From DASSJT01 sp963715025 (GTDB lineage Bacteria; Actinomycetota; Actinomycetes; Actinomycetales; Dermatophilaceae): DNA of 64,000 nucleotides. Positions within the stretch are counted from its first letter, which is position 1, and every line of letters begins with the position of its first letter. The position numbers were made by a program, and so were the translations under genes. The stretch lies in contig CAVQQQ010000003.1 in assembly GCA_963715025.1 (NCBI GenBank), forward strand, positions 1 to 64,000, given 5' to 3'. The notes beneath the pieces are model-generated. The model saw nothing but the letters and a program-made list of their open reading frames with translations. It was not told where the DNA came from and ran no database searches. Shown in pieces: positions 25,246-34,613 of this stretch.

Positions 25246-25869
25246 ATGGGGCGCGTGCCCAACGCCCCCTCGCCAGCGCTGACGCATCCCTACGCTCGCG
25301 CGCGCCGGACCGTGAGCTCCCTCCTCGCGATCTTTGCCCTTGCCCTCCTGACCGTGCTGGGAGGTGGTTCGCCTGCTTCCGCACACACCCAGTTGGAGAA
25401 GATGTTCCCCGCCGACGGGTCGACAGTGGCATCGGCGCCGTCCGAGGTGGTCCTCACGTTCAGCGAGGCTGTGAGCTCGAGCTTCGTTGCCATCCAGGTA
25501 ACGGGTCCTCGGGGCGAGTCCGTCTCCGAGGGACGAGCGCGCGTCGACGGTGCGGTCGTAACCCAAGCGCTGGCTTCGCCGCTTGCTCCCGGGAAGTACA
25601 CGGTCGCCTACCGCGTCGTGAGCAGCGACGGTCACCCCGTATCTGACGCCACGACGTTTACCGTCGTACCGTCGACACCATCCTCGACCGCGAACACCGC
25701 CCCCCTCCCCAGCGCCACCACGAACATCTCGCCCTCGAGCGTGGCGACGATGGGTCAGCCGACCAACATCTTCGACAGCAGCCACATTCCCGGTTTCGTG
25801 GTGGTCGGGCTGCTCGTCCTCGGCGGTCTCCTGCTGCTCCTCTGGGAGCGGCGACGTGGGCGCCACTAG
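25246..25869 (+). CDS. CopC-domain copper-binding protein with C-terminal anchor
   Basis: A 207-residue secreted protein: a signal peptide ending ASAH, then a CopC beta-barrel starting AHTQLEKMFPADGSTVASAP, with the second copper-ligand region SSDGHPVS. A Ser/Thr/Pro linker (about 140-175) leads to a C-terminal helix VVVGLLVLGGLLLLLW and basic stop-transfer, so it is anchored outside the cell. The mature N-terminal His and DGH motif are the usual Cu(II) ligands. It follows the multicopper oxidase by 82 bases and probably works with it in copper handling. No CopD is present. Confidence 0.85.
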   Translation: MGRVPNAPSPALTHPYARARRTVSSLLAIFALALLTVLGGGSPASAHTQLEKMFPADGSTVASAPSEVVLTFSEAVSSSFVAIQVTGPRGESVSEGRARVDGAVVTQALASPLAPGKYTVAYRVVSSDGHPVSDATTFTVVPSTPSSTANTAPLPSATTNISPSSVATMGQPTNIFDSSHIPGFVVVGLLVLGGLLLLLWERRRGRH

Positions 25870-25967
25870 CACCGGACGGCATACGCGATGGGCGCCCAAC
25901 AGGCGCTCGGAGGTGCCTGGACATGGATTTCATGCCAGTGCCCGGGTGGTGCTAATGTCTGCCGCGC

Positions 25968-26041
<74 letters not shown>

Positions 26042-26338
26042 CGTTGTTGCTGGTCACAGCCCTGCTGCTGCCGGTCGTTCTCGACCCCCCGGCTTTGAAC
26101 CGACTGATCCCCCGCCGTTGCTTCCACGGGGAACTGAGGCAAGCCAACGAGTTCCCAACAACGAGCACCTGCGCGCTGTGGAGCATGGCGACGGGTACTG
26201 GCGGGCGCCGTCGCGTGAGTTGACCTGTCCGGGTCCTTTGATGGCGTGGCCGTGCTAGGCAGGACCCAGACAGGGTCGAGAGGCGCCGAGGACGTGACGC
26301 TGCGTGTCCACAGCCTCCACGGAGAGGAAAAGAGAACC

Positions 26339-26833
26339 ATGGACCAGCAGACGATCGACGCGGAACTGACCCACGAAGGGGCGCGGGAGCTCCTCGCCTC
26401 CGCTGCGGCCGCCCACCCGGCATATGTCGCCAAGGACGGCACGCCGAGAGTCGTCCCGGTCGGCTTCTACTGGACCGGGGAAGAGTTCGTGGTGTCCACG
26501 GCTACCACCTCGCCGAAGCTCGCGGCGCTGTCCGAGCGCCCGGCTGTCTCCCTGTCCATCGACACCGGCAACACCCCGGACCAGGCGCGGTCGCTTTCGG
26601 TCCGAGGACAGGCTGAGGTGACGATCGTCGACGGGCTCGTGCCGGAATACCTCGCGGCTGCCCGGGAGACGATGGACGCCGAGGCCGCGGCGGAGTACGA
26701 GAGGTCCTGCCGCGAGATGTACGACCAGCAGGCGCGCATCGCGATCCGGCCGCGGTGGGCACGCTTCTACGACTTCAGCACCGGGCGAATCCCCCAGTTC
26801 CTCCAAGACCTCGCCGCGAAAGCCCCGTCCTGA
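26339..26833 (+). CDS. pyridoxamine 5'-phosphate oxidase-family protein
   Basis: A 164-residue split-barrel flavin-binding protein: AYVAKDGTPRVVPVGFYWTGEEFVVSTATTSPKLAALSERPAVSLSID. This resembles PNPOx-like general stress or F420-type oxidoreductases of actinobacteria and not true pyridoxine oxidases. Cofactor (FMN or F420) and substrate cannot be told. The ATG is preceded by GGAGAGG about 10 bases upstream. It is the first gene inside the tRNA-Lys island. Confidence 0.8.
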   Translation: MDQQTIDAELTHEGARELLASAAAAHPAYVAKDGTPRVVPVGFYWTGEEFVVSTATTSPKLAALSERPAVSLSIDTGNTPDQARSLSVRGQAEVTIVDGLVPEYLAAARETMDAEAAAEYERSCREMYDQQARIAIRPRWARFYDFSTGRIPQFLQDLAAKAPS

Positions 26834-27157
26834 GGACCGAAGGGCCACGTCGGCCGTCGCGACCGTTCGCCCGCTCGGATGTTGGGTTTGCGTGGCGAAG
26901 GAGTCGTCACGCGGAATGAAGCATTCGGCGGGGCACTCGGTTGCTTGTCTCGGGGCGTCTAGCGGCGCCTGGAGGGAGCACAGCGAGGTCGAGATGCGTC
27001 GCAGATCGCTGAGCCGTCCGCGGCATGGGAGCGTTTCGCCCCAGTGGGGAGCGGGGTCGCTTTGGGCATGGCTCCACCCAGACTTACCAACCACGCGGGC
27101 GAGAGGGGTTATGGCAGTCCCTCCCACTACCGAACCGGCCCGCCTAACGTCGATGCC
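26834..27157. other. gap without a recognised gene
   Basis: I see nothing coding in these 324 bases. The end (CCTAACGTCG just before ATG 27158) could hold a promoter for a leaderless reductase message. Confidence 0.4.
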
Positions 27158-28049
27158 ATGACGCAGAGCATGATGAACCTGACCCTGAACAACGGCGTCG
27201 AGATGCCCGCCCTCGGACTCGGCGTGTTCCAGACCCCGCCCGAGGAGACGCGAACGGCGGTCGAAGCGGCGCTCAGCGCCGGCTACCGGCACATCGACAC
27301 TGCGGCCGCCTACGGCAACGAGCGTGAGGTCGGCGAGGCCATCCGCAGTTCCGGGATTGCGCGCAGCGAGGTCTTCGTCGAGACCAAGATCTGGATCAGC
27401 GACTACGGCTACGACGAGACGCTGCACGGCTTCGAGAAGAGCGCCGCCAAGCTCGGTGTCGACCAGATCGACCTGCTGATCCTGCACCAGGCCCTGCCGT
27501 CGGACTTCGACAAGACCCTGGAGGCGTACCGGGCGCTGGAGACGCTGCTCGCGCGACGGCAAGGTCCGCGCCATCGGGGTCAGCAACTTCATGGTCGACC
27601 ACCTCACCGCGCTGCTGGAGAAGGCGACGGTCGTGCCGGCGGTCAACCAGATCGAGGTGCACCCGTACTTCCAGCAGCGGCAGGTCCAGGCGTTCGGTGC
27701 CGAGCACGGCATCCTGACCCAGGCGTGGTCGCCCATCGGCGGCATCACCTTCTACCGCGACGGCAGCCACGGCAGCACGCTGCAGGACCCGGTCATCGGC
27801 CAGATCGCCCAGGCCCACGGCAAGACTCCGGCCCAGGTGATGCTGCGCTGGCACCTGCAGCAGGGCCGCTCGGTCATCCCGAAGTCGACCAAGCCGCACC
27901 GCATCGCAGAGAACTTCGACGTCTTCGACTTCGATCTCACCGACAACGAGGTGGCCGCCATCGACGCCCTCGACACCGGACAGCGCGGCGGCCCGGAGCC
28001 GGCCGACATCACCCTGGCGAGCTTCGGCCGACCGATACCCGAAGCCTGA
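27158..28049 (+). pseudogene. aldo/keto reductase (2,5-diketo-gluconate reductase type), frameshifted
   Basis: The first frame carries the NADPH-dependent AKR core: MPALGLGVFQTPPEE, the catalytic Asp/Tyr in HIDTAAAYGNE, Lys in VETKIWI and His in LLILHQALP. At about 27553 (CTCGCGCGACGG) one extra base shifts the frame; the protein resumes as DGKVRAIGVSNFMVDHL and ends normally after IPKSTKPHRIAENFDVFDF. A single-base correction gives a full-length 296-residue enzyme reducing aldehydes or ketones. It is first in a run AKR - broken SDR - AKR on one strand. Confidence 0.75.
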
Positions 28050-28091
28050 GCCGCGGCACCACGAACACACCCCCACGGAGAGCGAAGGACC

Positions 28092-28621
28092 ATGACCACC
28101 ACCACCGACCAGGCACGGGTGGCCGTCGTCACCGGCGCATCGTCGGGTATTGGTGAAGCAACCGCCCGGCGCCTCGCCGCCGACGGCTACCGCGTCGCCC
28201 TGCTGGCCCGCCGCGTCGAGCGCATCGCCGCGATCGCCGACGAGCTGGGCAACAGCTCCATCGCGATCGGGGCTGACATCACCGACCGCGACAGCATCGT
28301 CGCGGCTGCCCGTTCGACACCGACCAGCGTGACGACTACCGCCAGATGATCGAGGTCAACCTGCTCGGCGCGATCACCGCCACCGAGGTCTTCCTCGACC
28401 AGCTCCCCGACATTCGGGTCACTCTGATCGAGCCTGGCGTAGTGGCGACCGAGCTCCCCAACCACATCACGCACAACGAAACACGGCAGGGCGTCCAGCA
28501 GCTCTACTGCCAGGCCGAGGTCACCGCGGACGACATCGCCGAGGTCATCGGATTCGTCCTCAGCCGCCCCCGGCACCTCGCGATCAACGAAGTCCTGCTG
28601 CGACCCTCCGGCCAGCCGTGA
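28092..28621 (+). pseudogene. short-chain dehydrogenase with two internal deletions
   Basis: The N-terminus VAVVTGASSGIGEATARRLA is a clean SDR cofactor site. After DSIVAAAR the NNAG segment is missing and the frame shifts; the next piece reads FDTDQRDDYRQMIEVNLLGA. After ATEVFLDQL the whole catalytic Ser/YxxxK block is missing and the text jumps to PDIRVTLIEPGVVATELPNH. The C-terminus is normal. About 240-250 residues would be expected and about 175 remain. With no catalytic Tyr or Lys this cannot be an active enzyme. Confidence 0.8.
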
Positions 28622-28650
28622 CACCGGCCCCTAGACGAAGGAGTACCAAA

Positions 28651-29640
28651 ATGCACGCACGCACCCTCGGCACGCAAGGCCTTCAGGTGTCCTGCCTCGG
28701 CCTCGGCTGCATGGGCATGAGCCAGTCGTTCGGTCCACGACCACCACGAGACGAGATGATCACCTTCATCCGTGCAGCGGTCGACCGGGGCGTCACCCTG
28801 TTCGACACCGCGGAGGTCTACGGTCCCTTCCACAACGAGGAGCTGGTGGGTGAGGCGCTGCAACCGGTCCGCGAGGACGTCGCCATCGCCACCAAGTTCG
28901 GGTTCGCCTTCGACAAGGACGGCAAGCAGGTGGGGGTCACCAGCCGACCCGACGACATCCGCGCCGCCGTCGAGGGCTCGCTCCGTCGCCTGCGCACCGA
29001 CGCCATCGACTTGCTGTACCAGCACCGGGTCGACCCGAACGTCCCGATCGAGGACGTCGCCGGGACCGTCAAGGAACTCATCGAGGCCGGCAAGGTCCAC
29101 CACTTCGGGATGTCCGAGGCAGGCGTCGGAACGATCCGCCGAGCCCACGCCGTGCAGCCTGTCACGGCGCTGCAGAGCGAGTACTCCCTGTTCTGGCGCG
29201 AGCCCGAGGACGAAATCCTGCCGGCCCTGGAGGAGCTCGAGATCGGCTTCGTGCCATTCAGTCCGCTGGGGCGCGGGTTCCTGACCGGTCAGGTCACTGC
29301 GGCGACCAAGTTCGGCGAGGGAGACATCCGCGCTTCCCTTCCTCGCTTCGAACGTGCGGCACTCGAGGCGAATCTCGCCCTCGTCGACCTCGTCACCAGG
29401 GTCGCCGAGCGCAAGAACGCCACCGTCGGCCAGGTGGCACTGGCCTGGCTGCTTGCGCAGAAGCCGTGGATCGTCCCGATCCCGGGGACCAGGCGGCTCA
29501 CGCGCCTCGACGAGAACCTGGGGTCGGCGGACCTAGACCTGACCTCAGAGGACTTGGCAGAACTCGACAGCGCATCCGCCAGCGTGCAGGTCCAGGGCGA
29601 CCGCTACCCAGAGGCCATGCAACGGATGATCGACCGCTGA
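28651..29640 (+). CDS. aldo/keto reductase (YhdN/AKR13-like)
   Basis: A 329-residue AKR beginning MHARTLGTQGLQVSCLGLGCMGMS. The catalytic tetrad is visible in FDTAEVYGPF (Asp, Tyr), IATKFGF (Lys) and LLYQHRVDP (His); the NADPH phosphate region is IPGTRRLTRLDENLGS. It reduces aldehydes or ketones with NADPH. AAGGAG lies 8 bases before ATG 28651; the longer frame from 28618 has no site. It follows the SDR remnant by 29 bases and was probably co-transcribed. It is the only intact gene of the three. Confidence 0.9.
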   Translation: MHARTLGTQGLQVSCLGLGCMGMSQSFGPRPPRDEMITFIRAAVDRGVTLFDTAEVYGPFHNEELVGEALQPVREDVAIATKFGFAFDKDGKQVGVTSRPDDIRAAVEGSLRRLRTDAIDLLYQHRVDPNVPIEDVAGTVKELIEAGKVHHFGMSEAGVGTIRRAHAVQPVTALQSEYSLFWREPEDEILPALEELEIGFVPFSPLGRGFLTGQVTAATKFGEGDIRASLPRFERAALEANLALVDLVTRVAERKNATVGQVALAWLLAQKPWIVPIPGTRRLTRLDENLGSADLDLTSEDLAELDSASASVQVQGDRYPEAMQRMIDR

Positions 29641-30124
29641 CTTCTCAGCCGGTTGGGCTGGTGCGCACATGCCTCAGCACGTCCACCCGCCATGCGCTCG
29701 AGGCGATCTGAGGAGCGGCGATGGCCATGGAACCCATCCTGTCGTCGCGTGGCGGAGACGCGTCCAGCGACGCCTGCTCATCGGGAGATCCCTTCAGACA
29801 TGCGTCCTCGCCCACCTCGCGGCGGTGTGACGCAGCTTGAGGCTCGCGCTCATGAATAGGCGAGCGCTTCCTTCGGGCTCCGGAGGGACGCAGGACGACA
29901 ACCTTGAGTCCGTCCGCCGCTGGGCGGTGGGCGCGTCGAGGTCGGGTATCGGGATCATCGCAGTCACCGAGTGTGGCCGAGGCTGGTACATCGGTCGACG
30001 CAGGTGCGGAAGGACTTCCGGCCAGAGGATGATCGCCGCACGACCGCAGACGCCGCGATCATCAGCCTCGACCACCCCGACGCCGTCACGTACCGGCGCG
30101 CCGCCGATGCCTTCCGCGCCGGCG
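29641..30124. other. gap, no clear gene
   Basis: No convincing coding frame. From about 29990 the + frame begins to read residues (LDHPDAVTYRRAADAFRAGV) that may belong to the degenerate front of the IS110 remnant. Confidence 0.35.
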
Positions 30125-30480
30125 TGATCCGCACCCTCGCCGGCTGGCGTCCCGACCTGAGCGGGTACCGCGACCCGGTCACCGCCACGAAGATCACGCT
30201 GAAGTCCCTCGGGCGGCGCTACCTGGAACTGCACGACGAGATCGCCGACCTCGAGTCCCCATGCACGCCCTGGTCGGACAGCTCGCCCCGGACCTGCTCG
30301 CCCGCGTCGGGATCGGCTACGAGTCCGCCACCCAGCTGCTCATCACCGCCGGCGACAACCCCGAACGCCTCGCCTCCGAAGGCTCCTTCGCGATGCTCTG
30401 CGGCGCGGCACCGCTACCAGCCTCCTCCGGGATGACCACCCGCCACCGGCTCAACCGCGGCGGGGACCGGGCAAACAGAA
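30125..30480 (+). mobile_element. IS110-family transposase remnant
   Basis: The + strand encodes DPVTATKITLKSLGRRYLEL and, after a frameshift near 30258, ARVGIGYESATQLLITAGDN, NPERLASEGSFAMLCGAAPL and PASSGMTTRHRLNRGGDRAN. These are the linker and C-terminal transposase_20 domain of IS110 elements. The N-terminal DEDD domain is absent. The fragment stops where the IS3 piece starts. Confidence 0.75.
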
Positions 30481-30489
30481 GGGCGTCAG

Positions 30490-30800
30490 GGGCAGCGAGT
30501 ACACCGCCGGGACCTTCCAGGCGGCGTGCGGCCGGATCGGCATCACCCAGTCGATGGGCCGGGTCGGGTCGGCTCTGGACAACGCGGTCATCGAAAGCTG
30601 GCACTCCACCGTGGAGTTCGAGCTACGCCAACTCGAGCACTTCGCCACCAGGGACCAGGCCCGGCAGCGGGTCGCCGGCTGGATCGAGGAGTACAACCAC
30701 CAGCGTCGCCACTCCGCGCTCGGGATGCGCTCCCCGATCGACTGCGAGCTCGCCCTCCACACCGCAGACCCTGACCTCGACCACGAGCGGCGGCCGGCGG
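30490..30800 (+). mobile_element. IS3-family transposase (OrfB) C-terminal remnant
   Basis: The frame reads GSEYTAGTFQAACGRIGITQ, SMGRVGSALDNAVIESWHST and VAGWIEEYNHQRRHSALGMR, the end of an IS3-type DDE integrase with the last catalytic Glu in the HSTVEFE stretch. The first two Asp and the OrfA part are missing. It abuts the IS110 remnant. Confidence 0.8.
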
Positions 30801-31355
30801 CACGAAACACCGGATCCCGCGCAGCCAGCGTGACCACGTCCTCGTCGGCGTCAAGGCCACGCCCTCCGGGTGGCCCACGGCCAGCCCTGACCCCGACTCC
30901 GGGCGCGGTCCCCAGGCAACGAACGGGATGCCGGACCACATCAGGATCCACAAATCTCAGGTCTCCACGCTACGAGGGGAAGCCCAGGGGATTGCCGCCC
31001 CGAGCCGCACCACCGGCTCCCCGCCGGCGCCCGTCGAGCGGATCACACACGGCACCAGAACGGACATCTCAAGCCCTCCCACATCACACGCGAGCAGCCA
31101 CGACGGCTGATCGAAATGTCCTGCTAGATCACGTGCATAACAAGCAGATCCGGGTGTTCTGGCCCGCGTGAATGCTCGGGTCCACGGTGGCGAACGCCCG
31201 GACCGCTCACCGCATCTGGGCCATCGCGGCACGGGAGGGACACCCGGCCCACGACATCCCGCAGCGAGCACCACGAGGCGGTCGTCGAGGGCGAAGCCGC
31301 CGTAGAAGCACCCGCCGACCTCGATCCGCCCGGGACGGCGGGTACTTGCCGCCTC
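30801..31355. other. gap after the IS scraps
   Basis: Open frames here are low-complexity. One + strand frame from 31172 reads MLGSTVANARTAHRIWAIAA, but nothing is recognisable. Probably degenerate mobile DNA. Confidence 0.35.
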
Positions 31356-32345
31356 TCAGCCCCGCTGCGACCCAAGGGCCGCCTCGGGCCCGCCCTCCTC
31401 GGCCTGCTCCGACTCCGGCCCGCCCGCCCGGACCTCCGCCAGGGCGGCCGTCAGCGACGCCACCAGGTAGAGGACGGAGGACTGCAGGTATAGGACGAAC
31501 ATGATGCCGATAGGCGCCGAGAGCGCCCCGTACTGGGGCTTGTCGATGACGAAGCTCACCAGCAGCGCCATCACCTGCTTGAGCAGCTCGATGGCGACCG
31601 CCCCCACGGCGGCCCCGACGAGGAGCGGTGAGCGAGCGGGACGGACGCCCCCGAGTCGGCCGAGCATCAGGTGCATGACCAGGAAGTTCAGCACCATCGT
31701 CAGCGCGAGGGCGGCGGCACTGAGCAGCAGCGTCGGACCGCCCCAGTGCAGACCCAGGGCATCGAGGAGCCGGGCGGACAGGTCGGCCGTGAAGCTGGCG
31801 CTGACGAACGACAGCAAGACCAGCGGCGCGAGAACGAGAAACCAGCCGAGGGCCCAGAGCCGCACCCAGACGAAGTTCCGCGTGTTGTTCGGGGCGCCGT
31901 ACACCGCGTGGAGGGAGCGGCTGGCGCCCAGCACCGCCCCCGTGGCGCCATACAGTAGGCCGACCGCGCCGACGATTGAGGTCGCCTGGGCGATGCGCCG
32001 CAGCTGGTCAGGGTCGATCCCAGACCCGCCCACGAGACCCGGGAACGCCTCCGACAGGGCCTCGGTGACGTAGGCGGAGAGTTGTTCGGCCCCCAGCGCC
32101 GCCGTCAGGCCGTACGCCAGCGTGAGGGCGGAGAACAGCGCGAGGAAGAGGTAGTACGTGGTGCCGGCGGCGAGCAGCGTGGCCCTCGAGTGAGTGAAGC
32201 GGGTGCTGGTCCGCATCCCGATGCTGACACCCGTGCCGACCGGACCCCCACGGGACTGAAGGAGGCGGACGCGCTTCGGCAGGTCCCGGGCCGGCGGGTC
32301 GACGAGGTCGCCCGGGATGGGGAGGAGGGTGGGCGGGGTCTCCAC
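31356..32345 (-). CDS. YihY/BrkB-family membrane protein
   Basis: A 329-residue membrane protein of the YihY (former ribonuclease BN, virulence factor BrkB) family with six helices. Signatures are HSRATLLAAGTTYYLFLALF, GLLYGATGAVLGASRSLHAVYG and LSAPIGIMFVLYLQSSVLYL. Its role is unresolved in bacteria; some members link to envelope properties. GTG 32345 begins a proline-rich cytosolic start (VETPPTLLPIPGDLVDPP); the frame upstream to 32468 is Arg/Pro filler. The C-terminus is acidic. It stands alone in the island. Confidence 0.85.
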   Translation of the reverse strand: METPPTLLPIPGDLVDPPARDLPKRVRLLQSRGGPVGTGVSIGMRTSTRFTHSRATLLAAGTTYYLFLALFSALTLAYGLTAALGAEQLSAYVTEALSEAFPGLVGGSGIDPDQLRRIAQATSIVGAVGLLYGATGAVLGASRSLHAVYGAPNNTRNFVWVRLWALGWFLVLAPLVLLSFVSASFTADLSARLLDALGLHWGGPTLLLSAAALALTMVLNFLVMHLMLGRLGGVRPARSPLLVGAAVGAVAIELLKQVMALLVSFVIDKPQYGALSAPIGIMFVLYLQSSVLYLVASLTAALAEVRAGGPESEQAEEGGPEAALGSQRG

Positions 32346-32986
32346 GCTGCGACCGTACTGTGCTTCGGCGCCCCGGACGACGTGGGGTGGCTGGCCGCGG
32401 GCCGGTCGCTTTGGACGCGCGAGCTGCGTACGGGTCCCTCCCGGGGGGAGGGAAGGACCGACACTCACCCGTCGGGATCCCCTCCGCAGCGCGTCGCGCC
32501 TGCCGTCCCTCGAACCGCGGCGTCAGGGCGCCGTAATCTCAGCGCAGAGGTGCACTCGCCCATCGGCAATTGAGGACTTTCCTCCCCGCTGCTGGGGTCG
32601 CACAACTATGCCCTCCTTGACGATTCGAAATGACTTCGCTGAGCCGACCGAACGTGCCGTCCAACGTCAGATTCGTGCGCTCCTACCCGTCGCTCTGAGC
32701 CGCCGCCGGAGGATGTCGGTGGAGTTCGGTGCGCGCAGATGTGTTGAACCGTGGCGCCACCTCGTGCGCGTGGTGCGTTGACCTTGCGCGCGCAATCACA
32801 ACGTCACTCGGTTAGCTCGGCGTCGACTCCGCGCAGGACCCGGACCTTCTCGCCAGAGCGATCCACCACCCGCCACCGCGTCAGGAGCACGTTGATCCTC
32901 GTGGCGGTTACCCGCCGGTCTCCGACGTGCCCGGCCGCCGTTAGTGGCAAACGTGCTCGTTCACCTAAATCGAACAGTGGCAACCT
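32346..32986. other. 641-base gap without a recognised gene
   Basis: Somewhat less GC-rich than its surroundings near 32540-32650 and 32940-32980. Open frames on both strands are short and not protein-like. No RNA gene or repeat seen. Confidence 0.4.
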
Positions 32987-33985
32987 GTGAGCATGCGCAT
33001 CGCAATCCTCGATGACTACTTCGACACCCTGCGAACGCTGCCATGCTTCGCCAAGCTAGCCGGTCACGAGGTGACTGTCTGGACCGACCACGTACAGGAC
33101 GAGGATCAGCTCGCCGAACGCCTCGACGGCGTTGAGGTGCTGGTCCTGTTTCGAGAGCGAACGGCCGTCACGGGCACGCTGGTCGACCGGCTTCCTGCGT
33201 TACGCCTGATCAGCCAGCGCAGCGTTTATCCGCACATCGACGTCGACGCCTGCACGCGAAACGGTGTCGTCGTCTGCTCGAACATGCACGCGGACACCCC
33301 CTCCTACGCGGCCGCGGAGCTGACCTGGGCGCTGCTCATGGCCGCCTACCGGCAGCTTCCCTCCCAGATCGAATCATTACGGGCCGGCGAGTGGCAGGCA
33401 GGCGTCGGAACCACCATCCGAGGTAGCACGCTGGGCATCTACGGCTACGGCCGCATCGGACGCGAAGTGGCCGGCTATGCACGGGCGTTCGGGATGCGGG
33501 TTACCGTTCTCGCCAGCGAGCAGTCTCGTCAGCGTGCGCGCGACGACGGGTACGAGGTGGCGGCGACCAGGGCGTCGTTCTTCTCCACGTGCGACGCGGT
33601 CAGCCTGCATCTACGGCTCGTTCCGGCGACCCGCGAAGTCGTCACCCGTGCTGACCTCGCGCAGATGAAGCGCACCGCACTGCTGATCAACACAAGTCGA
33701 GCCGAGCTCATCCAGGACGGCGCGCTCGTCGATGCGTTGCGTGCGGGTCGGCCCGGCACGGCGGCGCTCGATGTATTCGAGCACGAGCCGTTGCGCGACC
33801 CTGCCCATCCGTTGCTTCGGATGAGGAATGTCATCTGTACCCCGCACATCGGCTACGTCACACGCGAGGAGTACGACCTCCAGTTCTCCGACATCTTCGA
33901 CCAGATCCTCGACTTCCACGCCGGAACGCCGACCAACGTCGTGAACCCAACTGCCCTCTCATACCGCAGTAGGCCGACGTGCTGA
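32987..33985 (+). CDS. D-2-hydroxyacid dehydrogenase (phosphoglycerate dehydrogenase-like)
   Basis: A 332-residue NAD-dependent enzyme of the D-isomer-specific family. The Rossmann motif is LGIYGYGRIGREVAGYARAFG. The catalytic Arg lies in LINTSRAELIQDGALVDAL, the Glu in LDVFEHEPLRDP and the His in CTPHIGYVTREEYD. The N-terminal substrate domain begins MRIAILDDYFDTLRTLP. It oxidises or reduces a 2-hydroxy acid; substrate unknown. The start is GTG 32987 or ATG 32993. Length is normal for a form without a regulatory ACT domain. Confidence 0.88.
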   Translation: MSMRIAILDDYFDTLRTLPCFAKLAGHEVTVWTDHVQDEDQLAERLDGVEVLVLFRERTAVTGTLVDRLPALRLISQRSVYPHIDVDACTRNGVVVCSNMHADTPSYAAAELTWALLMAAYRQLPSQIESLRAGEWQAGVGTTIRGSTLGIYGYGRIGREVAGYARAFGMRVTVLASEQSRQRARDDGYEVAATRASFFSTCDAVSLHLRLVPATREVVTRADLAQMKRTALLINTSRAELIQDGALVDALRAGRPGTAALDVFEHEPLRDPAHPLLRMRNVICTPHIGYVTREEYDLQFSDIFDQILDFHAGTPTNVVNPTALSYRSRPTC

Positions 33986-34613
33986 CGGGCATGGGTGACG
34001 TCCGGTGGAGGCGGCTCCGAGCGAGGCCTTCCCGCGATCTCAGGAGGTGTGACCAGCAGCGAGGGCTCGTCCCACTGACCGCCTGTCGGCGAGCCTGCGA
34101 GAGGTTGGCTGCCGGGCGCGCGCCCGATCGCGCGCCAGACTTTCATGTGCGCAATGCTCGCCGCAGGTGGCGTCGCGCAGGGCCGGACGCGCATAACGAC
34201 GCCACGCGGTGACCTTCACCATCCGGCACCACGTAACCGTTCGGCGATCTCGCGACCCCGCAGGGGATGCACGGCACCGCTGTGCCGTCCCATCGTGGGG
34301 CGCCAACGGCCATCGAGATAGCGAGTGAACGTGCTGTCCAGCGCATGAGCATGCGCGCGGACAACGCACTCAAATTCGGCCGATCCGGTAACCAGCCCGG
34401 ACGACACCGCCCGCCTCGCGGAATGACGCACCACACGGACCGCGGCAGATGACGGTGTTTCGTGCTCCGGGCGCCCTGGGCGGTGACTGGGCTCATGCAC
34501 CGTTCATGGTCGACACTCACCACCCCGCCCGCTACCAAGGTCCTGTCCCGGTGCAGTCAGACGTGCCAAGGATGGCCCGGGGGCCGGCCGGTGTCCGGGC
34601 CGCGGCTCCCCGC
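33986..34613. other. 628-base gap holding repeat copy 3
   Basis: No gene is convincing. The dispersed repeat at 34411-34446 lies here. The stretch separates two convergent genes. Confidence 0.45.
34411..34446 (+). repeat. dispersed intergenic repeat, copy 3 (longest)
   Basis: It contains both parts seen separately elsewhere: CCGCCTCGCGGAATGACGCA (shared with 7545-7567) and AATGACGCACCACACGGACC (shared with 3098-3122). The outer CGCGG and CCGCG could pair. Confidence 0.55.
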
